From contig CADCVD010000074.1 in NCBI GenBank assembly GCA_902806055.1, forward strand, positions 1 to 37,214: a stretch of DNA of 37,214 bases, written 5' to 3'. The translations under genes were made by a program, and so were the position numbers. The stretch is from an uncultured Rubrobacteraceae bacterium (GTDB lineage: Bacteria > Actinomycetota > Rubrobacteria > Rubrobacterales > Rubrobacteraceae). The first letter of the stretch is position 1. Each line of letters starts with the position of its first letter. The notes below the pieces were generated by a model that worked only from the letters and a program-made list of their open reading frames with translations, made no database searches and was not told the origin of the DNA. Below, piece by piece: positions 20,276 through 29,387 of this stretch.

Positions 20276-20311
20276 GCCGTCGGCGAGTATTGTAACCTAG
20301 TCGCCGACGGC
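20276..20311. promoter_or_regulatory. 11-bp perfect inverted repeat in the gap between the CAP-protein stop and the dynamin-like start
   Basis: gccgtcggcga (20276-20286) and tcgccgacggc (20301-20311), 14-nt loop containing TTACAATAC on the minus strand (-10-like). Confidence 0.5.
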
Positions 20312-20343
20312 AGAGCTCTAACCTGTCGTGGCCCGCCCTCTGC

Positions 20344-21642
20344 TTAAAGGCCTCTTTGTTTATAGGAGATCCCATAGAGCAGCAAGCCACCCATTACGAG
20401 GACCTCGCCTCCCAACAATGGGAGGGGAGTCCCACCCGTCCTGGGGAGCTCCGTCATCTTCGGAGCGCTGCTCGAAGTATTTCTGGAGGTATCAGACGTC
20501 GGGGCCTGACTAGTACCTGAATCCAGTTTGGATGATTCTTCCTCGGTGGCGGCATCCTCCGAGACCTGCTGCGCGAGCGCACTCTCCGAAGGATTCTCGT
20601 CCTCCACGGTGGTGGCTTCTACAGTACCTGATTCTGCGGTTCCCGCGGCATCGGCGGCTTCCGAGGGCGTAGCTTCCGTGACTGAGGCTTCTGAAGCACC
20701 TTCGTCGGGTCGCTCGGAGGGAGCGGCGGAGGCTGTATGCATGGTGTTCTCGGCATTTGGTTCGCCGCCAGTTTCGCTGGCAGCTTGCTCCCCGGCGGCG
20801 GACTGAGCATCCTCAGTGGAATCCGTCTCTTCAGTAGTCTGAGAGGAGGCTGTCCTGACTGCTGCTTCTCCTGTGGGCTTCGCGGCGACCGCTGCCTGTT
20901 TCGCTTGTCCGTCGGCCTTACGTTTGGCGGGCTGCTCTGCTTGAGGCTGGGTTTGCCCGGTGCTCGATAGCTCGGCGTCAGGCGTTTCTGCAGGTGACCG
21001 GGTCGTGGGTTGAGGTGCGGCAGCAGGATTTGCGGCGGGCGAGGCCGCTGTTTGCTTCGATTGCTCGTCTACCTTACGCTCGGCGGATTGCTCTGCTTGA
21101 GGCTGAGGTGCGGCGGCAGGTTTCTGAGGCGTGGATGGCGCTGGGGCGGTGTCGCTTGCGGAGCCGAAGTTGGCGGTCCAGTAGGGGCCGACGTGCCCTA
21201 TCCCTACCGCTGTATAGTTTGCATCGAGCATGTTGGCGTTATGCTCCTCCGAGGTGCGCCAGGCTTCGAAGACCTCCTCGGCGGTCGTCTGGCCCCAGGC
21301 TATGTTCTCCGCGGTATAGGAGTGCGCGGGATAGCCCTCCTGGGCAACGCGCTCAGCTTGGCCGGAACCTACCGGATAGTAAGAGCTGGCCTCGGTCGTG
21401 TGGGAGAAGAAGCTGTAGGTCGCCATGTCCTCCGAGTGGCGCCCGGCGGCCAAAGACAAGGTCTCTGAGGCGGCGAGCGGACCCACGCCGTTGGCCTGAC
21501 GGTACTCGCTTATAAGCTCCAGAAGCCGCTGTTCTTCGGCCTCCAGGGCCCGGGCGTCGAGTAACAGGACCGGACTGAGGACAAGAAAGAGACTCAAGGC
21601 CGAGCACAGCACCGCAAAGGTGAACCAACGATAGACGCGCAT
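20344..21642 (-). CDS. secreted CAP-domain (SCP/PR1-like) protein with LPXTG sortase anchor
   Basis: N-terminal signal/TM; CAP core LLELISEYRQANGVGPLAASETLSLAAGRHSEDMATYSFFSHTT...YTAENIAWG...WRTSEEHNANML; long Ala/Pro/Gln/Ser-rich linker; C-terminal LPRTG + hydrophobic helix + KQRGL. Confidence 0.9.
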   Translation of the reverse strand: MRVYRWFTFAVLCSALSLFLVLSPVLLLDARALEAEEQRLLELISEYRQANGVGPLAASETLSLAAGRHSEDMATYSFFSHTTEASSYYPVGSGQAERVAQEGYPAHSYTAENIAWGQTTAEEVFEAWRTSEEHNANMLDANYTAVGIGHVGPYWTANFGSASDTAPAPSTPQKPAAAPQPQAEQSAERKVDEQSKQTAASPAANPAAAPQPTTRSPAETPDAELSSTGQTQPQAEQPAKRKADGQAKQAAVAAKPTGEAAVRTASSQTTEETDSTEDAQSAAGEQAASETGGEPNAENTMHTASAAPSERPDEGASEASVTEATPSEAADAAGTAESGTVEATTVEDENPSESALAQQVSEDAATEEESSKLDSGTSQAPTSDTSRNTSSSAPKMTELPRTGGTPLPLLGGEVLVMGGLLLYGISYKQRGL

Positions 21643-21828
21643 ATTTCCCCCTCCACATCGCGGCCAGCGAATGCTGGCTCAACGCAGTACGGGCGCAAGT
21701 CTACTGGAAGTAAGGCCAGCGTTGTCAAGTGGCCGCCGATCAAGAGGGGTTCTGATAGGGGAGATGCAATCTCTAAGAGTGGTCAGATACAGGCGATCAA
21801 CTGCCAGTGAAACCGAAAGACATTATAG

Positions 21829-22818
21829 CTACCCCTTCGGCAGCGTGACGAGCTTGCCGTGGGTCTTACGGCTCCCCAGAAGCTCCAGCGCCTCGGGCAG
21901 ATTCTCGAAGGGGACCGTTTCGTAGATCAGCGGGTCTATACGGCCTTCTTCGTAGAGCCTTACGAGGGCCTGATGAGTCTCCTTTACTATGTCCGGCATG
22001 AGCTTGTTATAGAGGCCCCAGTGCAGGCCGACGACCGAGTAGTTCTTTACAAGGGCGTGGTTGGTAGGGGCATCGGCGATCCTGCCGCCCGCGAAGCCCA
22101 CCACGACTATGCGCCCCTCGAAGGCGATACACTTTCTGGAGAGGTCGAAGACGTCGCCGCCGACAGGGTCAAAGATCACATCCGCCCCGCGCCCGTCCGT
22201 CGCCTCCTTGACGGCCTCGACGAAGTTCTCTTCCCTGTAGTCCAAGGCGATCTCCGCGCCCAACTCACGGCACACCTCTACCTTCTCGGCGCCGCCGGCT
22301 GTAGAGATAACCCGCGCCCCTGCCGCATTTGCAAGCTGTATCGCCGCCGAGCCTACGCCCCCTGCTCCCGCGTGTACGAGTACGGTCTCCCTCTCTTTTA
22401 GATCCGCCCGCCGGTGAAGGCCGACGTAGGCAGTCTGGTAGACGGTATGCATCGCCGCCGCCGCCGAGAAGGGCATCGTCTCCGGGACGGGGAAGACGGA
22501 GCCGTCGGCCGGGGCGACGGCCCTCTCGGCGAAGCCTCCTCCGGGGAGCGGGGGGGTGGCGAGCACGCGCGTCCCCGGCGTGAGGTCCACGCCTTCGCCT
22601 ACCTTGGAGGCCGTACCCGCGACCTCTGCTCCCGGGGTGAAGGGGAGATCCGGGCGCTCCTGGTACTTCCCCTGACAGAGCAGTATGTCGAAGAAGTTGA
22701 GCGCCGCCGCCTCGACCTCGACCAATACCTCGCCGGGTCCCGGCTCCGGCTCTTCTACCTCCCCTAACGTGAGTGCGCTCTTCGGATCTCCGAGTTCGTG
22801 TACCTGCCAGGCGCGCAT
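21829..22818 (-). CDS. zinc-independent MDR family NADPH:quinone oxidoreductase
   Basis: MRAWQVHELGDPKSALTLGEVEEPEPGPGEVLVEVEAAALNFFDILLCQGKY...TVLVHAGAGGVGSAAIQLANAAGARVI; start MRAW at 22818 fits the family. Confidence 0.9.
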   Translation of the reverse strand: MRAWQVHELGDPKSALTLGEVEEPEPGPGEVLVEVEAAALNFFDILLCQGKYQERPDLPFTPGAEVAGTASKVGEGVDLTPGTRVLATPPLPGGGFAERAVAPADGSVFPVPETMPFSAAAAMHTVYQTAYVGLHRRADLKERETVLVHAGAGGVGSAAIQLANAAGARVISTAGGAEKVEVCRELGAEIALDYREENFVEAVKEATDGRGADVIFDPVGGDVFDLSRKCIAFEGRIVVVGFAGGRIADAPTNHALVKNYSVVGLHWGLYNKLMPDIVKETHQALVRLYEEGRIDPLIYETVPFENLPEALELLGSRKTHGKLVTLPKG

Positions 22819-23007
22819 AAAAGGGTCTCCTTCCACTATCCCTGAGGGCTTGAGCTTACCAACACCTATCCTCCCGGGCTATAGTCGAAGGCGGGCAGAG
22901 GCTCGCTCTGGCGGGAGCACCGGTCCGCTGGTAAGCTCAGTAAAAGTTTTCGAGCGCCGGGTTAGCGACGCTCGTTATTGCGGGGAACGAGAAGAAGGAG
23001 TTCGGGG

Positions 23008-23670
23008 ATGCTGAGGGTTAGGGACGCCATGACCCGAGAGGTCATCACGTTGGAGCCGGAGGCGAGCGCGGTCCAGGCCCTGGGTCTGTGCCGGGAGCAC
23101 GGTATTCGGCACCTGCCGGTCGTGGAGAACGGGCGGCTCGTCGGGCTAGTCTCCGACCGGGACCTGAGGGACGTGAGCCCGCCGCGGGGTACCGGAGACG
23201 AGGAGAACACGCTAGGGTGGGTGCGGGTGCGGGACATTATGTCCACCAACCTCGTTACCATACACCCGCTCGACACGATCGAGCACGCGGCGCGAGATAT
23301 ACACGCTCATAAGTTTAACTGTCTGCCCGTGGTCGCCGAGGGCGAGCTCGTGGGGATCATCACCTCGTCGGATATGACGCGCATGCTCATAGAGCTTATC
23401 GGGGCGCACGGGGCGGGTAGCTGGATCGAGGTCGAGGTCCCGAACGAGCCGGGTATGCTTCACGAGGTAACCGACGTGGTCAAGGATAGCCACGTCAACA
23501 TCGCCAGCGTCTTCCTCGGTCCGGCCAGCCGCGCCACCAACCGTGTCATCGTACTCCGCCTGGAGACGACCGACCCTTCCAGCATCGCCGAGAGCCTCAC
23601 CAACGCCGGGTACGTCGTGACCTCCATGGAGTCAACCGCCCCTACGGAGCGTAGCCTCGAACGCAGGTAG
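23008..23670 (+). CDS. tandem CBS domain protein with C-terminal ACT-like domain
   Basis: MLRVRDAMTREVITLEPEASAVQALGLCREHGIRHLPVVENGRLVGLVSDRDL and VRDIMSTNLVTIHPLDTIEHAARDI...LPVVAEGELVGIITSSDM, followed by IEVEVPNEPGMLHEVTDVVKDSHVNIASV. Confidence 0.9.
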   Translation: MLRVRDAMTREVITLEPEASAVQALGLCREHGIRHLPVVENGRLVGLVSDRDLRDVSPPRGTGDEENTLGWVRVRDIMSTNLVTIHPLDTIEHAARDIHAHKFNCLPVVAEGELVGIITSSDMTRMLIELIGAHGAGSWIEVEVPNEPGMLHEVTDVVKDSHVNIASVFLGPASRATNRVIVLRLETTDPSSIAESLTNAGYVVTSMESTAPTERSLERR

Positions 23671-23711
23671 GAGGAGCGGGGTAGCTAAAGCACGCCAGAG
23701 AAGCTCTCGCC

Positions 23712-24599
23712 TCAGCCCGGCTTGAGCCTTCCCTCTTCGTCCAGGTAATCACGCCAGGAGCGTTTGGGGGAGTAGCCGAGCATCTCCCGGGCCTTTGTGA
23801 TAGAGATGCCGGAGGCGTCCTCGCGAGGAAGAGGGGTCTTTATCTGGACCTGATCTCCGTAGTACTCGCGCACTAGCTCTTTAAAGGGCCGTCCGCCTAC
23901 GTTATCCGGCGAGGCGATGTAGAAGACCTCGTGACCGGACAGGTCCGACTCAGCCGCGAGTACTATCGCGTCCGCGAGGTCGTAGACGTCTATGTAGCTC
24001 CAGAAGTTCGGTGAGAGTACCGAAGCGTTACGCACCTGCGGTCCCAGGTTGCGCTCGTAGTTCCCCTCGTGCTGCACCCAGCTCGGGCGGATGGAGATGC
24101 ACCGTATGTCGCTGCGCCGTATCGCCCCGTCCATTAGCAATTCGCCGAAGTACTTCGCGGTCGCGTACGGGTCCTGCGGCCTTATCGGGTGCTCCTCGTC
24201 CACCGGGACGTAGTCTGGCAGGAACTCCCGCTCCGGAAAGAAGAAGCCCGGCACGGTCTCGCTGGAGATGTTCACGAACCGCGGAACGCCGAACCGTATC
24301 GCCGCCTCCAACATGTTGAACGTAGCCATGAGGTTGTTCTGAAAGACCACGTGTGCCGGGTTGCGCGTCGGCTCAGGGATCGCGGCAGCGTGGACGACCG
24401 ACTCGGCTCCGCGAACCACGGCGAACGCGTCGCCCGCGTCCGTGAGATCGGCCTGAACGTAATCGGCTTCGCCCTCTTCAGGCCGCTCGAAGACGGGAGG
24501 GGAGAGGTCGCTCGCCCGCACGTCGTGACCGGCGGCCTGTAGCGCCGTCACCGCCGCCCTGCCGACCTTGCCCCGCGCTCCGGTTACCAGCACCCTCAT
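23712..24599 (-). CDS. NAD-dependent epimerase/dehydratase (extended SDR)
   Basis: MRVLVTGARGKVGRAAVTALQAAGHDV; VVHAAAIPEP; YATAKYFGE (YxxxK). Confidence 0.9.
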   Translation of the reverse strand: MRVLVTGARGKVGRAAVTALQAAGHDVRASDLSPPVFERPEEGEADYVQADLTDAGDAFAVVRGAESVVHAAAIPEPTRNPAHVVFQNNLMATFNMLEAAIRFGVPRFVNISSETVPGFFFPEREFLPDYVPVDEEHPIRPQDPYATAKYFGELLMDGAIRRSDIRCISIRPSWVQHEGNYERNLGPQVRNASVLSPNFWSYIDVYDLADAIVLAAESDLSGHEVFYIASPDNVGGRPFKELVREYYGDQVQIKTPLPREDASGISITKAREMLGYSPKRSWRDYLDEEGRLKPG

Positions 24600-24702
24600 T
24601 AACGCCCTCCTACCGTAGACATAACCTCGTCGATAGTACAGTAGACTTCTCTCGGCGGCGAGGACGGTTTCCTCCCGGGATGCCCGGGGTAAAGGGGCTG
24701 CT

Positions 24703-25755
24703 ATGAGAGTAGTAATCTTGGGAGCAACCGGGAACGTCGGTACGAGCGTTCTCCGTTCGCTTCAGATGGAGGAGAAGGTCGATTCGGTTCTAGGTTTAGC
24801 CCGGCGGTTGCCGGGGCTCCGGATGCCGAAGGTCGAGTGGGCTACGGCTGACGTGGTCAGGGATGATCTCGTGCCGCACTTTCGGGGGGCGGACGCGGTT
24901 GTTCTACTCGCCTGGCTCATACAGCCCTCGCGTGATCTGAACAAGCTGTGGATGACCAACGTCGAGGGGACCATGCGCGCGGCGCGCGCCGCCGCGGAGG
25001 CCGGGGTGCCCTCGCTTCTCTATGCCTCGTCGGTCGGCGCGTACTCGCCGGGACCGAAGGACCGGGCGGTCGACGAGAGCTGGCCCACGGGCGGCGTGCC
25101 CACCTCCTACTATGCGCGGCATAAGGCAGAGGTCGAGCGGCGACTGGATCATTTCGAGAGCCAGAACCCGGGGATGCGGGTCGTAAGGTTCCGCCAGGCG
25201 CTCGTCTTCAAGAAGGAGTCGGCGGAGGGCCAGCGGCGTCTCTTCGGCGGGCCTCTCTTCCCGAGCTTCCTCGCGCGCCCGAACTTGATCAACTTGGTCC
25301 CCGAGATACAGGGGCTGCGCTCCCAAGTGATCCACTCCTACGACGTCGGTGAGGCTTACCGGCTCGCCCTCCTAAACGAGGCGCACGGCGCCTTCAACCT
25401 CGCCACCGAGCCTGTGCTAGACCCGCAGGAGATAGGCAGGATCCTGAACGCCCGAACCGTCTCCGTGCCCGTCCAGCTCGCCCGCGCGGGCGCCCGTCTG
25501 AGCTGGCAGCTAAGGCTCCAGCCCGTGCCGGAGGGCTGGCTGGACCTCGCGCTAAACGTACCCATCATGGACACGACGCGCGCCCGCCAGGAGCTCGGCT
25601 GGACGCCGCAGTACGATGCCGGAGAGACCCTGCTGGATATCCTCCAAGGCTTCAGGACAAAGGCGAGTCTTGATACCCCGCCGCTCGCGCGGGGCACCAG
25701 CGGACCGTTCCGCATCCGTGAACTGCTGACCGGAGTAGGGAGGAGGGAGCCGTGA
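24703..25755 (+). CDS. NAD-dependent epimerase/dehydratase (SDR)
   Basis: MRVVILGATGNVGTSVLRSL; VVLLAWLIQPS; SYYARHKAEVE (YxxxK). Overlaps the next start by 4 nt. Confidence 0.9.
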   Translation: MRVVILGATGNVGTSVLRSLQMEEKVDSVLGLARRLPGLRMPKVEWATADVVRDDLVPHFRGADAVVLLAWLIQPSRDLNKLWMTNVEGTMRAARAAAEAGVPSLLYASSVGAYSPGPKDRAVDESWPTGGVPTSYYARHKAEVERRLDHFESQNPGMRVVRFRQALVFKKESAEGQRRLFGGPLFPSFLARPNLINLVPEIQGLRSQVIHSYDVGEAYRLALLNEAHGAFNLATEPVLDPQEIGRILNARTVSVPVQLARAGARLSWQLRLQPVPEGWLDLALNVPIMDTTRARQELGWTPQYDAGETLLDILQGFRTKASLDTPPLARGTSGPFRIRELLTGVGRREP

Positions 25756-26921
25756 AGGCGGTAGTCTGGCACGGTAAGGAAGACGTGCGGGTAGACAACG
25801 TGCCCGACCCGATCATCCAACAACCCACCGACGCTATAGTACGCATAACCTCGACCGCTATCTGCGGCTCGGACCTCCACCTCTACAGCAAGCTCTTCCC
25901 CATCATGCGTGAGGGCGACATTATCGGCCACGAACCGATGGGCATCGTCGAGGAAGTCGGCAGGGACGTTGAGCACATCTCGCCCGGCGACCGGGTGGTC
26001 GTCCCGTTTAACATCTCTTGCGGTTACTGCTACTTCTGCAACGAGCAACTCTACTCCCAGTGTGAGACGACGCGCGACCGGGGCAAGCTCGCTGAAGCTG
26101 CTAGCCTTCTAGGTCGAGGCAAGGGCGCAAGCCTCTTCGGCTACACGCACGTGTACGGCGCCGTCCCGGGCGGCCAGGCCGAATACTTGCGCGTCCCCCA
26201 GGCGCACTTCGGGCCCATCAAGGTCCCAGAAGGTCCCCCTGACGAGCGCTTCCTATACCTCTCGGATGTGCTGCCGACCTCCTGGCAGGCAGTCGCTTAC
26301 GCCGACGTGCCCCAGGGCGGTACTCTAGGCGTCTGGGGGCTTGGTCCTATCGGGCAGATGTGCGCGAGGATAGCTCTGAACCAGGGGGCGGGGCGGGTGA
26401 TCGGGGTGGACAACGTCCCCGAGCGGCTCTCGCTCGCGGCGAAGTACGGTATCGAGACCGTTGACTACTCGGCGGTTGAGGACGTCAAGGAGATCATGCT
26501 GGAGCTAACGGGTGGTTACGGCGTGGATTCTGCGATAGACGCGGTGGGAATGGAGGCTGAGGGTTCTGTCATAGACTCGTTTCTTCAGGCTACGAAGATG
26601 CAGGTCGACAAGGCGTACGCCCTGCGCCAATGCATCGCCTCGATTCGGCGTGGCGGTACTCTCTCGATCTCCGGCGTCTACGCAGGCCCGGTGCAGATGT
26701 TCCCTCTCGGCGACCTCTTCGATATGCAGATACAGGTCCGAATGGGCCAGGCTAACGTGCGCGCATACGTGGACGACATCATGCCGCTCCTGACCGACGA
26801 AGACCCTTTGGGGACCCAGGATCTAAAGACCCACGAGATGCCGCTGCAGGATGCGCCTCTGGGGTACGAGATCTTTCAGAAGAAGCAGGACGGCGCCATC
26901 AAGTGCGTCCTGAAGCCGTAG
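25752..26921 (+). CDS. zinc-dependent alcohol dehydrogenase (glutathione-independent formaldehyde dehydrogenase-like)
   Basis: MKAVVWHGKEDVRVDNVPDPIIQQPTDAIVRITSTAICGSDLHLY...GHEPMGIVEEVG...CGYCYFCNEQLYSQCE...LGVWGLGPIGQMCARIA. Confidence 0.9.
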   Translation: MKAVVWHGKEDVRVDNVPDPIIQQPTDAIVRITSTAICGSDLHLYSKLFPIMREGDIIGHEPMGIVEEVGRDVEHISPGDRVVVPFNISCGYCYFCNEQLYSQCETTRDRGKLAEAASLLGRGKGASLFGYTHVYGAVPGGQAEYLRVPQAHFGPIKVPEGPPDERFLYLSDVLPTSWQAVAYADVPQGGTLGVWGLGPIGQMCARIALNQGAGRVIGVDNVPERLSLAAKYGIETVDYSAVEDVKEIMLELTGGYGVDSAIDAVGMEAEGSVIDSFLQATKMQVDKAYALRQCIASIRRGGTLSISGVYAGPVQMFPLGDLFDMQIQVRMGQANVRAYVDDIMPLLTDEDPLGTQDLKTHEMPLQDAPLGYEIFQKKQDGAIKCVLKP

Positions 26922-26959
26922 ATTGAATCTTTCGGTCTCTACAATCGGGGCGTGCAATA

Positions 26960-27190
26960 ATGCTATATGGCATGAATACTGCGCGTGAAGGATGGAAACG
27001 GGTGTACGAGCAGAAGAGGGCGAGGCGTCAGGAGGTACTGCGGTGCTTGAATGCGGACGAGGAACTGCTCGGGCGGCCGAAGGCGAGCCCCGAGCCCGGG
27101 GAGGAAGAGCGCGAGCGTAGGCTCAAGGAGGGTGTGAAGAGAGAGCACTCGTGGAACCGGGCCATTATGGAGAGAAACGGCGGTGGGTAG
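26960..27190 (+). CDS. small highly charged hypothetical protein
   Basis: 76-aa ORF, Lys/Arg/Glu-rich; ATG start follows the preceding gene; weak support beyond ORF. Confidence 0.4.
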   Translation: MLYGMNTAREGWKRVYEQKRARRQEVLRCLNADEELLGRPKASPEPGEEERERRLKEGVKREHSWNRAIMERNGGG

Positions 27191-27242
27191 GGACGTAAAG
27201 CCCGCGTAACTGAGAGAAGGGTGTTGCCGGCTCTTACATGGC

Positions 27243-28271
27243 CTATGCTGGGCCGTTTACCGATCCTATCACCGCCCGCCAGAACTCGTCCTTCTCGCCT
27301 GGGACGAACGGCAAGTATAGGGCGACGCGGTCTATGAGTCCCTCGTAGCGTTTTACGAGGGTGGGTCCAACCTCGTCGGGGTGGGCTTCTATGGCGAAGG
27401 TATGGAGCATCTCGTCGGTTATTAGCTCCGGCATCTCGTCCCACTTCTTCTCCCTGGCGAGTTGCCCGAGCTTCTCACCAACCTCGCTCCAGCCGTGGAC
27501 GTCGAGCACGGTCCGGTAGGTAGGGGTGGAGGCGTAGAAGGCAGCCTGGGCGCGCATCTTCTGGCGCTGCTCGGCGATTTGCTCTTCGCTCTCGCCGGTG
27601 ACGACGAAGACGCTCGTCGCTAACTCTACGTCCTTGGGGCTCCGGTTCTCTCTCGCGGCGCCTTCTTGAATAGCCGGTTGGACGACCTGGCGTACGTACT
27701 CCGGGGAGTGAAAGGGGTGGACGTGGAAGCCGTCGCAAAGCTCACCGGCCAAAGTCGCCAGGCGGGTATTGACGCCGGCGATATAGATAGGGATCGTAGG
27801 ATGCTCTATAGGACCCGGGTTGAAGAACGGCGTCATGAGAGTGTGACGGTAGAACTCGCCCTCGTAGTTCAACGGCCCCTCGGTCTGGAAGGATTCCCAG
27901 ATGGCGCGTATGGCCTGGATATAGTCTTTCAGGCGGACGGCGGGTTTCTCCCAGGGCATGCCGAAGCGACGGGTAACGTGAGCCTTGACTTGGGTGCCCA
28001 GGCCGAGGATGAAGCGGCCTCCCGAGAGGTCTTGGAGGTCCCAGGCCACCTGCGCCGTCACCATCGGGGAGCGGGAGAAGGCGATGGCGATGGAGGTGCC
28101 TAAAGAGAGCCTCTCGGTAGCGTTCGCTGCCACGGCCAGGGGAAGAAAAGAGTCGTGCTTGGTCTCGCTGGTCCAGAGGCCGGCGAAGCCTAACGATTCA
28201 GCGGCGTGGCCGGTCTCGTCTATCCCCGGGAGATGTTTGCCTTCGACGGCGAGGCTCGCGTCCAGTTTCAT
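27243..28271 (-). CDS. LLM class F420-dependent oxidoreductase
   Basis: MKLDASLAVEGKHLPGIDETGHAAESLGFAGLWTSETKHDSFLPLAVAA...SLGTSIAIAFSRSPMVTAQVAWDLQDLSGGRFILGLGTQVKAHV. Confidence 0.88.
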   Translation of the reverse strand: MKLDASLAVEGKHLPGIDETGHAAESLGFAGLWTSETKHDSFLPLAVAANATERLSLGTSIAIAFSRSPMVTAQVAWDLQDLSGGRFILGLGTQVKAHVTRRFGMPWEKPAVRLKDYIQAIRAIWESFQTEGPLNYEGEFYRHTLMTPFFNPGPIEHPTIPIYIAGVNTRLATLAGELCDGFHVHPFHSPEYVRQVVQPAIQEGAARENRSPKDVELATSVFVVTGESEEQIAEQRQKMRAQAAFYASTPTYRTVLDVHGWSEVGEKLGQLAREKKWDEMPELITDEMLHTFAIEAHPDEVGPTLVKRYEGLIDRVALYLPFVPGEKDEFWRAVIGSVNGPA

Positions 28272-28283
28272 GGCCTCTGACTA

Positions 28284-29255
28284 CTACGGGATGAGGATGA
28301 GCTTGCCGGTCGTCTTGCGGCCTTCGAGGTCGCGGTGTGCCTGATCCGCCTCGGAGAGCCTGTAGCTACCGCCGACACGGACGTTGAGGTTGTTCTGCCC
28401 GATCCAGGTGAAGAGGCTCTGCGCCCGCCAGAGTAGCTCCTCGCGGGTAGCGACATGGTCGGCGAGCTTGGGACGCGTGACGAAGAGGGAGCCCTTCTGG
28501 TTCAAGACCTGGAGGTCTATCGGCGGTACCTGTCCGCTAGACCCGCCGAAGAGGACGAGGTAGCCGCGCGGCCGCAGGGAGTCGAGGCTCTTGTCGAAGG
28601 TATCCTTGCCTACCGAATCGTAGACGACGTGAACCCCCTCGCCGTCGGTGATGCGCCTCGCCTCTTCGGCGAAGTCCTGCTCGGTGTAAAGGATCACCTC
28701 ATCCGCCCCGGCGCTCTTGGCGAGTTTCGCCTTCTCGTCGGTCGAGACGGTCCCGATAACCCTCGCACCGCGCATCTTCGCGAGCTGGCATAGAATAAGC
28801 CCGACCCCGCCTGCCGCCGCATGAACGAGCGTGGTCTGCCCTTCCTGCAGGGGAAAGGTGCTGTGGGTAAGGTAGTGGGCCGTCATTCCTTGCAGCATGA
28901 CCGCCGCAGCCATCCGCGCCTCGACGTAGACGACGTTGAAGGGTACTAGCTTCTCCACCGGGGCGACGACGTATTCGGCGTAGGACCCCATTACCCCCGC
29001 GAAGGCGACGTGGTCGCCGGGCGAGATCTCCTCAACCCCCTCACCGACGGCCTCTACCTCGCCCGCTCCCTCCTGACCTAGAGTGAACGGCGGGTCTATC
29101 GGGTAGACGCCCGTGCGCTGGTAGACGTCTATGAAGTTGACCCCGGAGGCTGCGAGTCGTACGCGCGCCTGGCCGGGGCCGGGCTCCGGGATCTCCACGT
29201 CCTCGTAGCTCAAGACCTCCGGCCCGCCATACTCGTTTACCCTTATCGCCTTCAT
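28284..29255 (-). CDS. quinone oxidoreductase (zeta-crystallin-like MDR)
   Basis: MKAIRVNEYGGPEVLSYEDVEIPEPGPGQARVRLAASGVNFIDVYQRTGVYP...TTLVHAAAGGVGLILCQLAKMRGARVIGTVS. Confidence 0.92.
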   Translation of the reverse strand: MKAIRVNEYGGPEVLSYEDVEIPEPGPGQARVRLAASGVNFIDVYQRTGVYPIDPPFTLGQEGAGEVEAVGEGVEEISPGDHVAFAGVMGSYAEYVVAPVEKLVPFNVVYVEARMAAAVMLQGMTAHYLTHSTFPLQEGQTTLVHAAAGGVGLILCQLAKMRGARVIGTVSTDEKAKLAKSAGADEVILYTEQDFAEEARRITDGEGVHVVYDSVGKDTFDKSLDSLRPRGYLVLFGGSSGQVPPIDLQVLNQKGSLFVTRPKLADHVATREELLWRAQSLFTWIGQNNLNVRVGGSYRLSEADQAHRDLEGRKTTGKLILIP

Positions 29256-29387
29256 GGTCGCCCCCTGTATGTCGGTCTCGCTGTGTCTCCTCCTGATGCG
29301 TCATTGTACCGGTGAACCGGGCATCGCCGCTCGCTTTAAAAGGGGTGAAGACTTCCTGGCGGTCTCCGGTAGGTATAGAATAATGGC

